Shown: positions 12,334-23,519, counted from the first letter of the stretch. The stretch: DNA of 64,000 nucleotides from Marasmius tenuissimus (GCA_029532415.1 JAQOTA010000053.1:1860001-1924000); one strand, 5' to 3'. The notes: generated by a model from the letters alone, not told the origin. A program made the numbers and translations.

Positions 12334-12622
12334 TTAGCAACCGCCGGAAGGACAGCAGTTCTGCGAAACAGCTTTGTGTTAGTAGACGACACCCTAACAG
12401 AGCGCGAAGCCTTACCGGGTCGAGGGGGTCAATGCAACATCTCTGCAGAGCAAGTCGTCATTAAAGGACGACGATATGGATGAATCACAAACTTACTGGC
12501 TCAAGAGGATCACACCTACGCTCTATTTGAGGCACAACGCTGGAAAGCGTACTTGATAGTAAAAGTAGTGCCAGTAGCCATAGGGTTGTGATCAAAAGGT
12601 GTAAACGTGCGTATAGCGCCAT
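12334..12622 (-). CDS. Small secreted cysteine-rich peptide S1
   Basis: Three exons (12497-12622, 12416-12442, 12334-12360) with canonical GT-AG introns, all in phase 0, give a 59-residue protein. Residues 1-30 are a signal peptide (MALYARLHLLITTLWLLALL). A possible dibasic site, ERR, precedes the core. The core has six cysteines (37, 44, 45, 53, 54, 59) spaced C-x6-CC-x7-CC-x4-C. Its exon-2 segment is RCCIDPLDP and its exon-3 end is NCCPSGGC. The same structure recurs at 26911-27268 and 61814-62153, which is why I trust the micro-exons. I know of no named family with this pattern. It is probably secreted and disulfide-rich; its role (defence, signalling, effector or other) cannot be told from the sequence. 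Confidence 0.7.
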
Positions 12623-12797
12623 CGTGTGGATTATTCGAAGAGTCGTGCTGAGGGAAAGTAGTAGCCACTAGGCGGTCACCTCGGAGTTGGGGGTCTGAGA
12701 GTGGGTCGTATCGCACCTCCCCTTTATAGCCTGGACGAAGTGAGGCATAGACGTCGTTTGCTCGAATGACATGTAATATCTTAAGCAAGAGCCCTCC

Positions 12798-12950
12798 CGT
12801 TCATCAGCCCAATATCAGGTTCCTTGGCTGGAACAACGTTTTTGCTACGGACTATGTTGCGGGTGATAATAGTATGATCAGAAAACATATTCAGTCCCTA
12901 CTCCATGCACAGGAAAAGGGTTTGAGGGAGAAACGGGATGATGTAGAATG
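12798..12950 (-). promoter_or_regulatory. Conserved upstream block of peptide S1
   Basis: Two stretches upstream of the S1 start recur upstream of S2 and S3. One begins CCCGTTCATCAGCCCA. The other contains ATTCAGTCCCTACTCCATGC, then CACAG and AAACGGGATGATG. They lie about 180-330 bp before the ATG. They may be promoter elements or simply the edge of the duplicated segment. Confidence 0.45.
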
Positions 12951-14239
12951 TAGAATCTTGACTCACTATTTTGTCCGGCCGCCGGGGCGGCCTTCAAAGG
13001 AATTGAGTTGCGTTCCCACATTTGTCCATCACCCATCTGCGTTAGGTCGAGTGATTGGTCGAGTGATCGCATTCGATTGCAATGCCTCCTCATTGATATG
13101 GCCGATCTCGAGTGAGAGGTGTGAAGAATGTGATTACTGTGACTCCGAGTTGTCAGTTGAAACATGCATTTTCTTCAACGTTACGTGAACAATCATATTG
13201 GGCAGAGTAAACCGGTGTTGTACGGAGATGTTTGTGAAGGCATCAAGGACCGCCCCAATCTTGACGCGGTGAGCATGAGGAGATCTAAATCATGTCGTCG
13301 GGTGTAAGTGAACAGGAAAATGGAATGTGGCGTGGGAAAGCTACTGGAAGTGGGTTTAACGACTCGGGGATTTTCCAGCTAACTTCATAATCGTATGTCG
13401 GTATGCACCTTATATCCTTATTGAATTCATTAATACAGTGTTTCGTTGTTGTCCAAATGGCAATCACAGGGAAGTCCTCCGTTGACGACCAAGGAAAGGG
13501 CGATGGTAGCTTGTGCCAAACGCCTGCAAACTAAGCTAGTTGTAGCGTTGTCAGAGGTTCTGAAACAGATGAGGCCTCGTTAGCACCTAGAGAGAAGAGG
13601 GCATAGATCGTGGTACGACTCACCTTGAGTATGAGCATCATCGAACAGACCTCCAAGTGACCGATACGCGTCTGATCTCGTTCTGTACCGTCTTTTATCA
13701 TGGCACGTCCAGTTGAGGCCGCTACTTCTCGTGATTTAGCATCGCGTCGGAAGGCAGGCCGAAAGACGCACCTTCAGATTCGGGTATACGAAGATGTATC
13801 GGCATATTCATAAATGGCGAATCCACAATAATGTACGAAAGCTATTGTTGTCGGGTCGAACCATCTTGCAATTTGATTGTCGTGTAATGATTGATAGATC
13901 TCTATCTGGGGCAACGATGGATGAAAAGGTGAACTTGGGGGCACTCCTGACGTCTCGGCACGCCATTGGTTGTCAATCTCGATATTGTCCCGGTCAGTTC
14001 CTCCGAAACGACATGTTCAGGAAGAATCCAGGGTAAGGGGGAAAGGAAGTCTTGGAAGAGAACAGAGACTTGCACTCAAGACTCTTCTCAGCGGGGTTCC
14101 ACGTGTATGAAATAGACATGGTGCCCGCGCAGGCCAGGCCGCCCGTGTAGGGGGTCAATTTGAAGAGACGTGTACACCGTATGCATCCTTCAGATCGAAC
14201 AGCCAAATTACTCTCTGGGAGCGAGCCTTGCTCTACTAC
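12951..14239. other. No recognisable gene
   Basis: Short overlapping ORFs on both strands, with no homology I recognise. The right end (14000-14239) may hold the degraded 3' continuation of the leader-bearing relic just upstream on the minus strand. Confidence 0.4.
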
Positions 14240-14716
14240 TCACCTACGCGCACCATTTGTAAAAATCCTTTTTTCGTGGAGACAACCACCCCATTTCCCT
14301 GACTCCCACTGTACGACATAACGGTACACGGTATACATCAACCCAATCCCACCAGACTTGACCTCGGCTGCGAAGGACTTGCGTCTCCGGTGTGCGGGAA
14401 CGAGCCTTCCTTTCTCTCGGTCGAAGGTTATTTCAGGACCAGAACCCAAGTCTCGGGTGATAAAGATAACACAGTGCATTATAATGTCGCGATACTATGC
14501 ACGATATTAGTACCCCCTTCCGGGCCAAAGATGGTTATATTTACGCACCTAAGCGCACTCTGCCTCCTCCTCGTGCCCAATTATCAACCTCTTCCTCTGC
14601 GGCTTGCGGTGGGCCGTCACCACTTGATAGTGATTATGCTGGTCGTGTTGAACGACGCTAAAGTTGCTAGTATCCCCAATTGAAAGGTCCCTTGCGCGAG
14701 AGGGATGGTTAGACAT
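14240..14716 (-). pseudogene. Fragment of a leader-bearing (SFSVVQ..NHY) agaric protein
   Basis: The ATG near 14716 opens a short frame with the segment GDTSNFSVVQHDQHNHYQVV. This is the type of beta-like leader (GxxxxFSxVQGDQ) seen at the start of many agaric proteins and, in another version, in the GGSFN family here. The frame stops at a TAG directly before a GTGCGT donor-like site. A second open frame at 14240-14479 contains GRLVPAHRRRKSFAAEV and could be the next exon. No complete protein can be assembled. I regard it as a broken member of a related family; function unknown. Confidence 0.4.
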
Positions 14717-15197
14717 ACGACTCCTTAGCGAGATTCCGTGTGGAAAAGGCAAAGAGTGAGTACTTGAGTGGTCGCTGTCTTTCTGACTGACCTCCAAGTT
14801 AATGCAACATCGCAAAGCTGATTCTCTTCCTTCCTGTGACCTGCCTGAAATAATCCCCGGGGCTGACTGATGTTGTATGCTATCCTATTTGGGTCGATTG
14901 GAGTCGCGAGAAACTTTGAATCGTTCAGGTCAGCGATAGAAGAAGGGAGTTGAAGAAGTTAGCTTGATTTAGGTGGTAATGGTCCATAACGACGGACTGG
15001 CCCAGCATGAGTAACAGTAGATGGCAAATTTCCTTACTTGACCGGCCCTAAATGCGCCGTACAACACCATACTGATAACCCTCAGCCAGATTGCGATACC
15101 AATAAGCGTCCTAATATTGTATATAGTACAGTATTGCATTGAGTACATGTAGAAGCCAGCAACTCTCCATCCGCCACGCAAAGTCGAGCTCGCCAAT
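14717..15197. other. No recognisable gene
   Basis: This is the 3' flank of the CsbD-like gene. The motif GACCGGCCCTAAA occurs at 15040-15052, in the same orientation as the copy at 9585. Confidence 0.45.
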
Positions 15198-16004
15198 CTA
15201 CACAGTATACGCTGGCTGCTCCCCCCTTTCAATCTGAGCGGCCCTCTCGCGATGCAAAGCAGCCTCTCTCTCCAGTCTCTCCGCTTCAGCAAGCTCCGTA
15301 TGCTTCTGTGCTTCCCTACACCAACGAAGAGCATAAAAATCATTGTCACCCACATCAACATGGCAGACTTACCGCTCTTTCATGGCCCCCTTCTCTTGCA
15401 TCCCCGGATTCCCGAGAGCTTCACCGGCCATCCGCTGGAGTTTACCGACCACAGTGGAGTTTCCTAGCCCTCCGCCGTGATGTGTGTCGTGGTGAGTGCG
15501 AGGAGGTCCAACACCGACGCCGACATGAACGTTTGGATCCTGGTGATGTCGATCGCTTTCCCCCGGGTTGTCGCGGTATGGATCATTGACACCAGGAATT
15601 ACGGGAGCTTGGTTCTGTGATTGCTACAAGGGTAAGAAGGAGGTAGATACAGGTGAGCGACACGAAGACGAAGACGAAAAGCGCCATGCACCTGACGATA
15701 CGGATCGTTCACACCAGGTACGACCGCTGCTTCGCGACGGTTTCCGGTGTTGTGAAGGTCGTGTTGAGCCTAGATGTGAGTTGAAAGAGATAGGAATCAG
15801 CATGGAGGACAACTTGAACTTGGGAACGAAACTCACCTCGCCGACATTCATCCCCCCGCGCCCGTATTCGTTTGAGCCGTACGGTGGGGAAGCAGAAGCC
15901 AGTGGTGTCTGGTTCGGATTCGCTGAATGCGGATGCTGTGGAGGATGAGATTGACTTAGGTCGTCATTGTTGGTCGAATGATAGTTTGGAGTAGGCCGCG
16001 ACAT
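15198..16004 (-). CDS. CsbD-like hydrophilic protein
   Basis: Four exons joined by short GT-AG introns give about 204 residues. The N-terminal third is disordered and rich in Pro, Asn, Ser and His. Then come two repeats of a short motif, VVPGVNDPYRQ at the end of exon 2 and VIPGVNDPYRD in exon 3, and a His/Gly-rich stretch. Next is GNSTVVGKLQRMAGEALGNP continuing with GMQEKG, the part resembling CsbD-like stress proteins of fungi. The charged C-terminus (TELAEAERLEREAALHRERA) is predicted helical. I chose the start at 16004 (MSRPTPNY). An in-frame ATG at 16070 exists, but it would add a hydrophobic stretch that fits poorly. Members of this class are stress-associated and poorly understood. 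Divergent from nothing nearby; it lies 232 bp from the stop of fmt on the same strand. Confidence 0.65.
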
Positions 16005-16235
16005 TCTGTGTGCTGTGAATATGAGAGTTGGGAAGAGTAATTTGAGCGCTGTTGACTCTCTTATATGCAAGGTGGAGAGGGTATCGCAATGAGGGTGGGC
16101 ATGGGTGACGTATCACGGTGACGATGTTCTATTAATTCAATCTGACGTCTATTTAGTAAACGGCTGAGGACAAGAATAAACAGTGAGCTCCAACAATCCC
16201 ACACAAGAGTAGAACTCAAGACTCACTATAAAATA

Positions 16236-17639
16236 TCATTCTCGAAGCGACAAATCCACCTTCTTCCCATCGACCAATCCTAAGCTCTCAGCTCCGTTCC
16301 ACCAGGCTTTGGCATCCACCAACGCCTTGCCTTCTTGCTTCAAAGATGGGACACTCAACACCGATCCCTCAGCGCACCGAATCAAAAGGCTCGATGTAGG
16401 CTTCGATAAACACGCCATCCCGGGTTCTGTTGGTACGAATTTTGGAACTTGAGACGGTGAAAGGATGGACGGAGAGTGAATCTGGAGGGAGCCTATAGTC
16501 GAGTGGGGATGAGGGATAGTCAGAGGTCGCTGGACGTGTGCAGGAGCTATTTTAGCGCATGTTTTGGGAAGAGGGTGCTGACGGTGTTACCTGGTGAGCG
16601 ATTCCTCTATCCCGGCGAACGATAGATTCTGCAGTCATAGTGGCAAAATCAACTAGCGCGTCTTCAAATTCTATGAGAGGTGCTGGTCGCGGTTGTGCTG
16701 CATGTGCTTGAGGTGTTTGCGTGGCCTGCCTATTCGCATTAGTCGCGTTCACAGCAGCTACACGTCAACCTACCTTGCCAGTTATCATATTCCTCAGCAC
16801 CTCTACCAACAACTTCCCGCCTTCAACACCAAGTTTATCTCGCATAACAGCAAATGTTGCGTCGTGAGGTACATCCTGCCAACCACATCGGTACCGAAAT
16901 AAAACTTAGAAGACAGAAAAGACTCACCATCTTTCGGCAACCCCATATGCTCCCTGCGTCAATCCCCTCCTTCTTCGTCAACATATCGATGACACAGACC
17001 CCAGTTTCCTTGTCCCCATTCAAAATCGCGTGTTGTATCGGCGCTGGGCCGCGGTAATCAGGTAGTAAGGATGGGTGGACATTTATTCGTCTATTGAGCG
17101 TAAAGAGGTTGAGAGTTCGAGATGGGAGAATCCGTCCAAAAGAGGCTGTTATGAGGAGATGATTCGGGTCAGGAAATGAGAACGGTTCTGGAGGTTGCCA
17201 ATGCTTGAAGTCTGCTCTTGCTTGAGGAATAAAGTGGGTCTGAACGTCTAGCTCGTTCTCTGCCAGAAGTCTGAGCGGTGCTGCATGGTAAATTCGAATG
17301 AGGGCTTCAATCTTCTCAGCGAACGAGAGCACGTACACGGAACGACACCGCGTCCATGTTTCGCTTTTTCATCTGGATTGGTAGCAACCGTAATGTTCTG
17401 CCAAACATCTATACATTTCAGCGGGATTTTGGTGGATTTGAGTGGTCTAACGCACCTTTCGCAGCGAACAACTCTCGCATGACTAGGCACGAAAATTCGT
17501 CTCGCCCCATGAAAAGAATCTTGAACCCCTCTGAACTCCTACATGGACGCGTGTAGGAGAGGTACCGAGAAGATCCTGGAACGCAGAATGAGATTTGAGC
17601 TCGTTTGACCAGGAGCACTGACATGGCGTTCGGGGTCAA
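16236..17639 (-). CDS. FMT1: Methionyl-tRNA formyltransferase, mitochondrial
   Basis: This enzyme formylates initiator Met-tRNA with 10-formyl-THF in mitochondria. Six exons give roughly 400 residues. The hallmark segments are in order: KILFMGRDEFSCLVMREL at the N-terminal Rossmann-like strand, then VWQNITVATNPDEK, LITASFGRILPS, and the formyl-transfer core HPSLLPDYRGPAPIQHAIL followed by NGDKETGVCVIDM and GIDAGSIW. The C-terminal OB-like part ends LVDGKKVDLSLRE. One intron (donor GTACGT at about 17340) has to be removed to keep the frame between GRGVVP and SPLRLLAENE; it looks like a frameshift if missed. The first about 30 residues are basic and could be a mitochondrial presequence. Fragments of a second copy lie at 33000-33550 and 36690-36835. 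Confidence 0.92.
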
Positions 17640-18434
17640 CGTGAGTCCAATGGGACTCGGGAACGGGCCAGCGGGCCCCGGGTTGCAACGCGTCTTCCAA
17701 AATTGGATGGTACTTTCTCACGCCTTACGGGCTCCGTTCCTTCGCCCTGAATCAATTTGTTCGTCCTTCCTTGTACTTACGCTAGTACTACCACGTCAAT
17801 TATCACTTGGGGCTTTCAATAAAAACATGAAAATGACACGAAATAGGTAAGAGAACATATGAGACGTCGACTAGATAACTTCAAGGAAGCAAAACTCTCA
17901 GCCACAATCGATCTGGAACAACGCTATATATTTGGGGTCCACGTTGTTATATTCCGAGCTCTTGATAGCTCAGCGGTTCGTAGTGTAGTAGATAATCATT
18001 TACGAAAGAGGGGCTGGAGGCAGCAAGTTCGAGCCGCCCCCCCCTCTTTTTTTTTTCGAAAGTTGAATTTTGGCATGTACGGACCAGGCGGCCAGACGGC
18101 CGGAGTCCTGGAGGCCCATGACTTGTAGCCTCGCGAACATATTCCCAATATCGTTCGAGATAGTCGTCGAGTTCGAGGCACGCACGGGAGGCGTTCAACT
18201 CAGAGACGCAATGCCACTCGAAGATTCACACTGTACGAGCCTCGCAAACAACACATCGCATATATCATTTTCTTTTACTATAGACACTACATGTATATAT
18301 CTCGTTTTCTTTTACATATGGTTCAAGTGGTACAGTTACAGAAGTATACACAAAAAACACGTTAGAGACACATGATTCACGACCGCCCATCCTTTTGATG
18401 AGCTAGCGATGTCGCGACATGTCATACAAATCCT
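17640..18434. other. No gene; tRNA-like low-complexity patch
   Basis: This is the upstream region of FMT1 and the 3' flank of the gene ending at 18435. Around 17960-18060 there are A-box- and B-box-like words (TAGCTCAGCGGT, AGTTCGAGCC) followed by a T run, but the sequence does not fold as a tRNA. I see nothing else. Confidence 0.5.
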
Positions 18435-20804
18435 TTACTTGAGATGGTACCACGCCGCAGAACCCTCGGCGATCACATCCTCCTGGTCCCCGAGCTTCTC
18501 ATTTGCGCTGTCGTTGAGGGCAATTCCGTCCGTGATGCTCCAGTATTTGTCGACCTCGTGGTCCGCCAGGACTGCATTCTCGTTGGATCCGGAGCTACCC
18601 TCTTCGCCCTGAAGGCTTTGACCTCCTTTCGCGCTCCCATTGGCACTCTTAATCCCTGCGAAGATGGCATCAATCAAGATCTTGTGCAAGCCATCGGCGG
18701 TGGTATCCGGTTTGGAAATCCCAACAGTACGGTAATTATTCTTGTCCTGAAGCGAGTCGTTAGTTTGGAAAAATTGAGTATCGAGGCATTCCACTCACGT
18801 TCTTGATCTCCGTGTAATTACAGTCACCACCCGTGCAGCTCTGGGTGATAGCATCAAACGTCTCATCCACGACCGACGAACTGACAGAGTCGCTCCAGTT
18901 CAAGCGACATCTGAAGCCGATCGTGATCTGCGGCGGGTCGACGGGAGCCTGAATTGCCTTCAACATTGTGAACATGCTGGGGAGCGGCGTAACCTCGTAG
19001 CCTCCCTAAGGGGTTACAAAAGGGAATGGTGATAAGTGTCTTCGCAGGTTATCCTGAGTGGGGTTTGTACTCGCCTGATCAAGGTTCTCTGTGAATCCAA
19101 AGCTCGCACCAGCTACACATGAAGACCATCAACCATTACGGCGGTGTTGAAGGCGACTCCTTCACTTACGAGCCAATTTGGCAAGGTCCCCCGTCCAAAC
19201 TGGGTCGATGGACGCGATGTCACCAGTCATAAAATCACTCTCTGTTTCGTAGTCGTAAACACTTCCACGTCGTAAAGGGAAGGAGAAACTTACCCCTGTA
19301 GTCGAGATTCACGTACATCTTCAACATAGGTTGAAACTTGGCTTCCGCAGCGAGATTTTTGCTTGATCAAAGGGGCGTAAGAGTCTACCTGGTATCAACA
19401 GTAGTCATAAAGGTACGACCAACTCACCCAACTTTCCACATAAAAGTGGGTGCCAGAACCGGGAATCCCCCGACATCTTTCACAGTACCTGACAAGTGTG
19501 AATCCGCACTCAGCGTAATCCTCGCAAGGCCAATACCATCGAAGGGATCGTCAAGAATGGTACTCACCAACCGCGATGTTCTGGAAGCGTCCCGTCTTGT
19601 TGACTGCCCGAATGATGGTTCCACCGGCCGATTTGGGTGTAGACCATTCAAGGGTTGAGCCATTGAGCCCAAGCTCAGTGGTCTGGCCAAGCTACGGAAC
19701 GGTAAGTGCAAACGGAATGAGTGGTCAAGTTCAAAACAAACCTTCATCTCCTGTACGGTACCCTGGGGGACGACATTATTGTTGCCCTTCTGAAGTTCAT
19801 GTGAGTACGGAGCGTCATAGAATTCAAGTACGTGAAATGGAGCCTACAAGTTGCGCAGCACTGAAGCCCAACCTGGCTGTATACTCGATATTGAAGTTGC
19901 TGCCTGCCTGAGAGCCTTGCTTGCTTTTGAGTTGGGCCACTCTCCTTCAGGTTAGAGGAAATGTCAGCCTTGGTACAGGGGAAGTCTGAGCCTAACCAAC
20001 CAAGCAACGTAGTTCTGGTCGGTCCCAAGTTCCGATTTGGTGGGTGCACTGAACGTGAAGACGACATTCACGTCCTTGGTGAGATTGCCGGGCTTGTAGC
20101 GAAAGGTAAGATTGCACTCCATGATTGCTTGCAAGAAAGGTTGTGTTGCTTTTACATCTGTAGCGAGAGCTACGCCTTTTAAACAACTCGGGGTGGCTGA
20201 TATTTGCACGGTGGCTCAAGCTTTCCATGTAGGTCACCAATGTTGTCATTGAGACTGGCCTTGCCGGAAGCGAACGCTTTCCGAGAACAATAATCTCCTT
20301 CTTTGGCATCCTGGTTCGGCACTAGCATAGAGAGATGTTGTTCGTTTCACGGAGAAGGAGGGATAGAATACTCACCGAGTTTGGAGTCCACTGAACGCAG
20401 AGTCTTCCATTTCCAAATACCACATGCACGTCAAGAGTCACTGAAAGGCGGAGTGCAAACCCACGATGTCTCATCGGGTCTTGATTCTTCTCTGTGTATT
20501 TATCTTCCTCTTTCTCGCGGTACAGCGCTGTCAAATATCCTGCCTCCAAAATCCAGCATGGGAGGCCAGCATTCCAAGCGCCCTGTCCAAAACTGACATC
20601 GTGGACCTCAACCATCTTTCCGACGGCAAAACACCCGACGCTTTCGGTATTGTGGCCCTGGAGAACTGGCACTGAAAGTCAATTTCGTACCGTTGGCATG
20701 ACCCGATCTACAGCCCGCTTCATGGAGGGCTTCAAAGTCGTGGAGGCCAGGGGCCACAAGCACGAAATCAAACATAAAACCGAGTCGAGCCTGAAATGGG
20801 CCAT
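18435..20804 (-). CDS. Secreted protein of unknown function, intron-rich
   Basis: I read this as a secreted protein of about 500 residues in about ten exons. The ATG at 20804 gives a signal peptide (MAHFRLDSVLCLISCLWPLA). Recognisable blocks in order are SFGQGAWNAGLPCWILEAGY, DPMRHRGF, a Cys-containing NQDAKEGDYCSRK segment, LTFRYKPGNLTKDVNVVFTF, EWSTPKSAGGTIIRAVNKTG, TVKDVGGFPVLAPTF, DPVWTGDLAKLA, FRCRLNWSDS with CTGGDCNYTEIKN, and a C-terminus ending AAWYHLK. A shorter paralog lies at 47550-48714. I do not know a domain name for this family. Oddity: around 20210 and 20320 the frame between blocks shifts by one base in a way that no canonical splice resolves. The gene may be recently damaged, or my exon borders there are wrong. 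Confidence 0.6.
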
Positions 20805-21682
20805 TGGGTAAGAAGGCGTACGAGGAGGAAAACGTATCTTGGTAGATGCTGGCCAGCGACTTTCTTCTCAGCGCAGATACAGCCGGCCCGCCGTGCAGAA
20901 ATTTGAACTGCCCTCGAGCTGAATTAGACTGATACCTGGATCTAATGCCCAGATTGTACTGTTCGCACAGGCGATTTTCGCGCTAGAATAGGTTTATGGT
21001 TGCTATTTCTCGCGAGTACTAGTTTCCAAAACCCTGATATCGCCTTCGATGTCCATGGTGCATCCAGCCTACTCGTGCCCGCGTGGTTTCAACCATTTGA
21101 CTTGGGGTATCAGACGGCTCCGATTTCGAGGATTTGGGTAGGATCTCAGGGACATGAAGAAGTCTGAAACAAGGAGACGCTGGCGGAGGTGGTAGTGGAT
21201 TTGATGGTGTGTGATGACCCCAAAGTCGGTGGAGATGATGATGGTGATGGAGTTAAGGTGAGTGTAGTGTCATCCAGTTTGCTCGGCCCGTCACGGTACC
21301 GGTATGGATTGAGATGGATTGGGCGTAATGTTGTGGAGGTAAAGACACCAGTGATGAGTACTTCGCGCCGAAATTGAAATCCCGGCGCTTGCTATCACGA
21401 TAGTCAATAGGTGACACTCGAAAACCACGACATAGGGGTTTCCGATGAACTCAATTGTCGACCTTGACCCTGACTCTCAACACCTTTGCTAACGCCCGTG
21501 ATGGCTCACAACCTTCAAACTTTCGATACATGTGAAGCAACCCGCTCACGAGTCCCCTCGTATGCTTCTCCAGGGATCCTGGATCCCAAGCCGTCGGAGA
21601 TTCTTCAGATGTACTGCAACCAATCTCGTTCGTCGGATGTTGGCTCCAAGCGCTGGTGCGCCGCTGTCATGTGCAAAAACTA
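20805..21682. other. No recognisable gene
   Basis: This is the upstream region of the minus-strand secreted gene. No supported exons on either strand. Confidence 0.45.
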
Positions 21683-21932
21683 AAGCCACTAACAAAATTG
21701 TAGATAGGTTTTGAATTTTTTCTCGTTCCGCGCCTTTGTTTATGGTAAACACAAAAAACCTATAACGGGCCTGCGAAGCTACCTTATATGGAAGCTTCGC
21801 GTCCTTGACTCCACCCCGCCTCCATGCGCCCTCGTCGGGACATTCAGTCGAGGTGGAGCTGGGTTGTTTGGTATAAACAAAGGCGCTGAACGAGAAAAAA
21901 AGCAAACCTATCTACAATTTTGTTAGCGGCTG
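21683..21932. mobile_element. 250-bp MITE flanked by TA
   Basis: The two ends are inverted repeats of about 60 bp. The left starts AAGCCACTAACAAAATTGTA, and the reverse complement of the right end starts CAGCCGCTAACAAAATTGTA. The similarity continues through TTTTCTCGTTC and GCGCCTTTGTTTAT. TA dinucleotides sit directly outside (21681-21682 and 21933-21934), as expected for a Tc1/mariner (Stowaway-like) non-autonomous element. It has no coding capacity. Confidence 0.8.
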
Positions 21933-22702
21933 TAAGATGAAACGAGTTCTACTCAATCGAACTCAGAGTTGTTGACAAACCTTCTGCAGCCAAGAATGAC
22001 CTAGCGTTACTGTGCTCCCCAAAACTTGCATTCTCAAGCTCGATGGTGATGGGTGACTCAGAGATTTATCGAACTTTATTCTGGTATCTCGGGCTCCCTG
22101 TTGTACAAGACCCCAAATGTTCTTCCTGACTCTGGCCGTGTCAGTGGCTGACAACTCAAGGGATGCCACTCGGTGATTAAATATCTATGAATAGGTATAC
22201 TTGACCACCGGCGCCAAATCGATGTCTCTCGTGCTCCAGTCAGGCAATGTGCGGCATATCAACTTATCCTAGGACCTCACTATATTTGTTCACTAAATTT
22301 GCACTATACTCCTTTGCTTCTTCAATACGGAGCCCGCTCGGCGCCAGTGGTACTAGCATCGAGCTTGAGAAACAAAAATCTGACAGCGGCGTTCTCAACC
22401 ATCGGATACTCTGGAGTCGCGGAGAAAGCTTGCATGTATCACGCCAACCAGTCGGGTAATTTGTCAACGCGAGAGGCCAGAAGGTCCAAAGCCTGATCTA
22501 TCATTGACCCACCGGGCACCCATAGCAGCTATTTTGGGCAATGGGATCAGTGCACTGAATCCCGCTCTTTTCCCACAAAGGACTGTATACCTCAAGAATA
22601 GATCCACTCGAGAAGCAAACTCAGAAAGCACCACGCGGATGTTCAATACGTACGACTGACATACGACCTGCGGCGAACACCGAAATTCTGGCATTGCCGG
22701 AG

Positions 22703-22960
22703 TACGATGAGCGCTCCGATCTTCGTCTGTGAGCCAGCTTTCCACCTGGACAATGGCAAAACATTCTCCCTCTATTGCTGGTCTTTTGGCCGAGACGGCT
22801 GCTCTTATCTCTCTCATGAAGCCTGTCACAAACTCGGCCTCCCCATCAAGTACTTCCATTCATTCTCTTGGTCCAACATGCGCTACAGGCATGTACACCA
22901 ATATCGACTCCCCCCGGGGCTTTGACCCTTCCACTATCGATTTCGCTCGTCATCTTAGAT
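22703..22960 (+). pseudogene. C-terminal fragment of a GGSFN-family copy
   Basis: The translated block SAPIFVCEPAFHLDNG, then YCWSFGRDGCSYLSHEACHK and LGLPIKYFHSFSW, matches the C-terminal domain of the intact paralogs (IYLFVRPPP, HYWSFHEDGRSPL, ICHxLGLPTKL). After HVHQYRLPPG the frame changes, and FDPSTIDFARHLRYDQS follows in the next frame. No N-terminal exons are found upstream, so this is an isolated relic. Confidence 0.7.
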
Positions 22961-23139
22961 ATGATCAGTCCACGAATTTCGCTCCCCGTGCTGCTTGGGC
23001 CTCAGTGACGATGTTTCTTCCAGCACCGGCGGCCCATTGCTCGAGACCACGTCGCGCTTCGTCCATCCTATGAATCTCCGTCGGGCTGATTGCTCATCGT
23101 CTCGTCATTGTGTTGCATCCAACACCACCTACAGGCCTC

Positions 23140-23290
23140 ATGGGCTCACTCGGCGAGATATGCCCCCACTTCTGGCGTCAGCCGCCCGATATTAGGACGA
23201 TTTCGTGTGTCGGAGGTTGTCCATGTTGGGGGATTGGTCAACTAGGTAGTCTCAAATGGAGGAGTTTCAGTGGCGAAGATCGCGGATTGT
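23140..23290 (+). repeat. Dispersed repeat, second copy at 42880-43030
   Basis: Both copies contain CCCCACTTCTGGC (CATATCCCCACTTCTGGCTC at the other locus), then GTTCTCCATGTTGG or GTTGTCCATGTTGG, then TGATCAACTAGGAGG or TGGTCAACTAGGTAG. They are in the same orientation, about 150 bp long and roughly 75% identical by eye. Confidence 0.6.
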
Positions 23291-23519
23291 AAAAATTTCT
23301 GATTCATTGAGTATAAGTAGAAGCACTCGGTCCTAATATGGCTGGAAATTCGAACGGAAAAGAAACCATACAACTGGGAACGATCAACAGTTCATACATC
23401 CATGAACTTGACGTCGGCGGGCGTGAGCTCACTCAAGCGAATACGCCAGCACGATCCACCCCTCAGCCATTCCAAACAGGCACCTTCAAGCTTTTGATAG
23501 ATGTGAAGCAAACCCCTCC

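Noticed and set aside
17248..17490. Frameshift in FMT1 between GRGVVP and PLRLLAEN
   Set aside because: A canonical GTACGT...GCAG intron in phase 1 restores the frame, so the gene is intact.
17957..18060. Possible tRNA gene (A-box TAGCTCAGCGGT, B-box AGTTCGAGCC, T9 run)
   Set aside because: The T-stem around TTCGAGC does not pair (GCAAG against CGCCC), the D-stem has no partner and no anticodon arm can be formed. At most a decayed tRNA-like sequence.
22464..22859. 131-codon minus-strand ORF
   Set aside because: It is the antisense shadow of the plus-strand GGSFN C-terminal relic.
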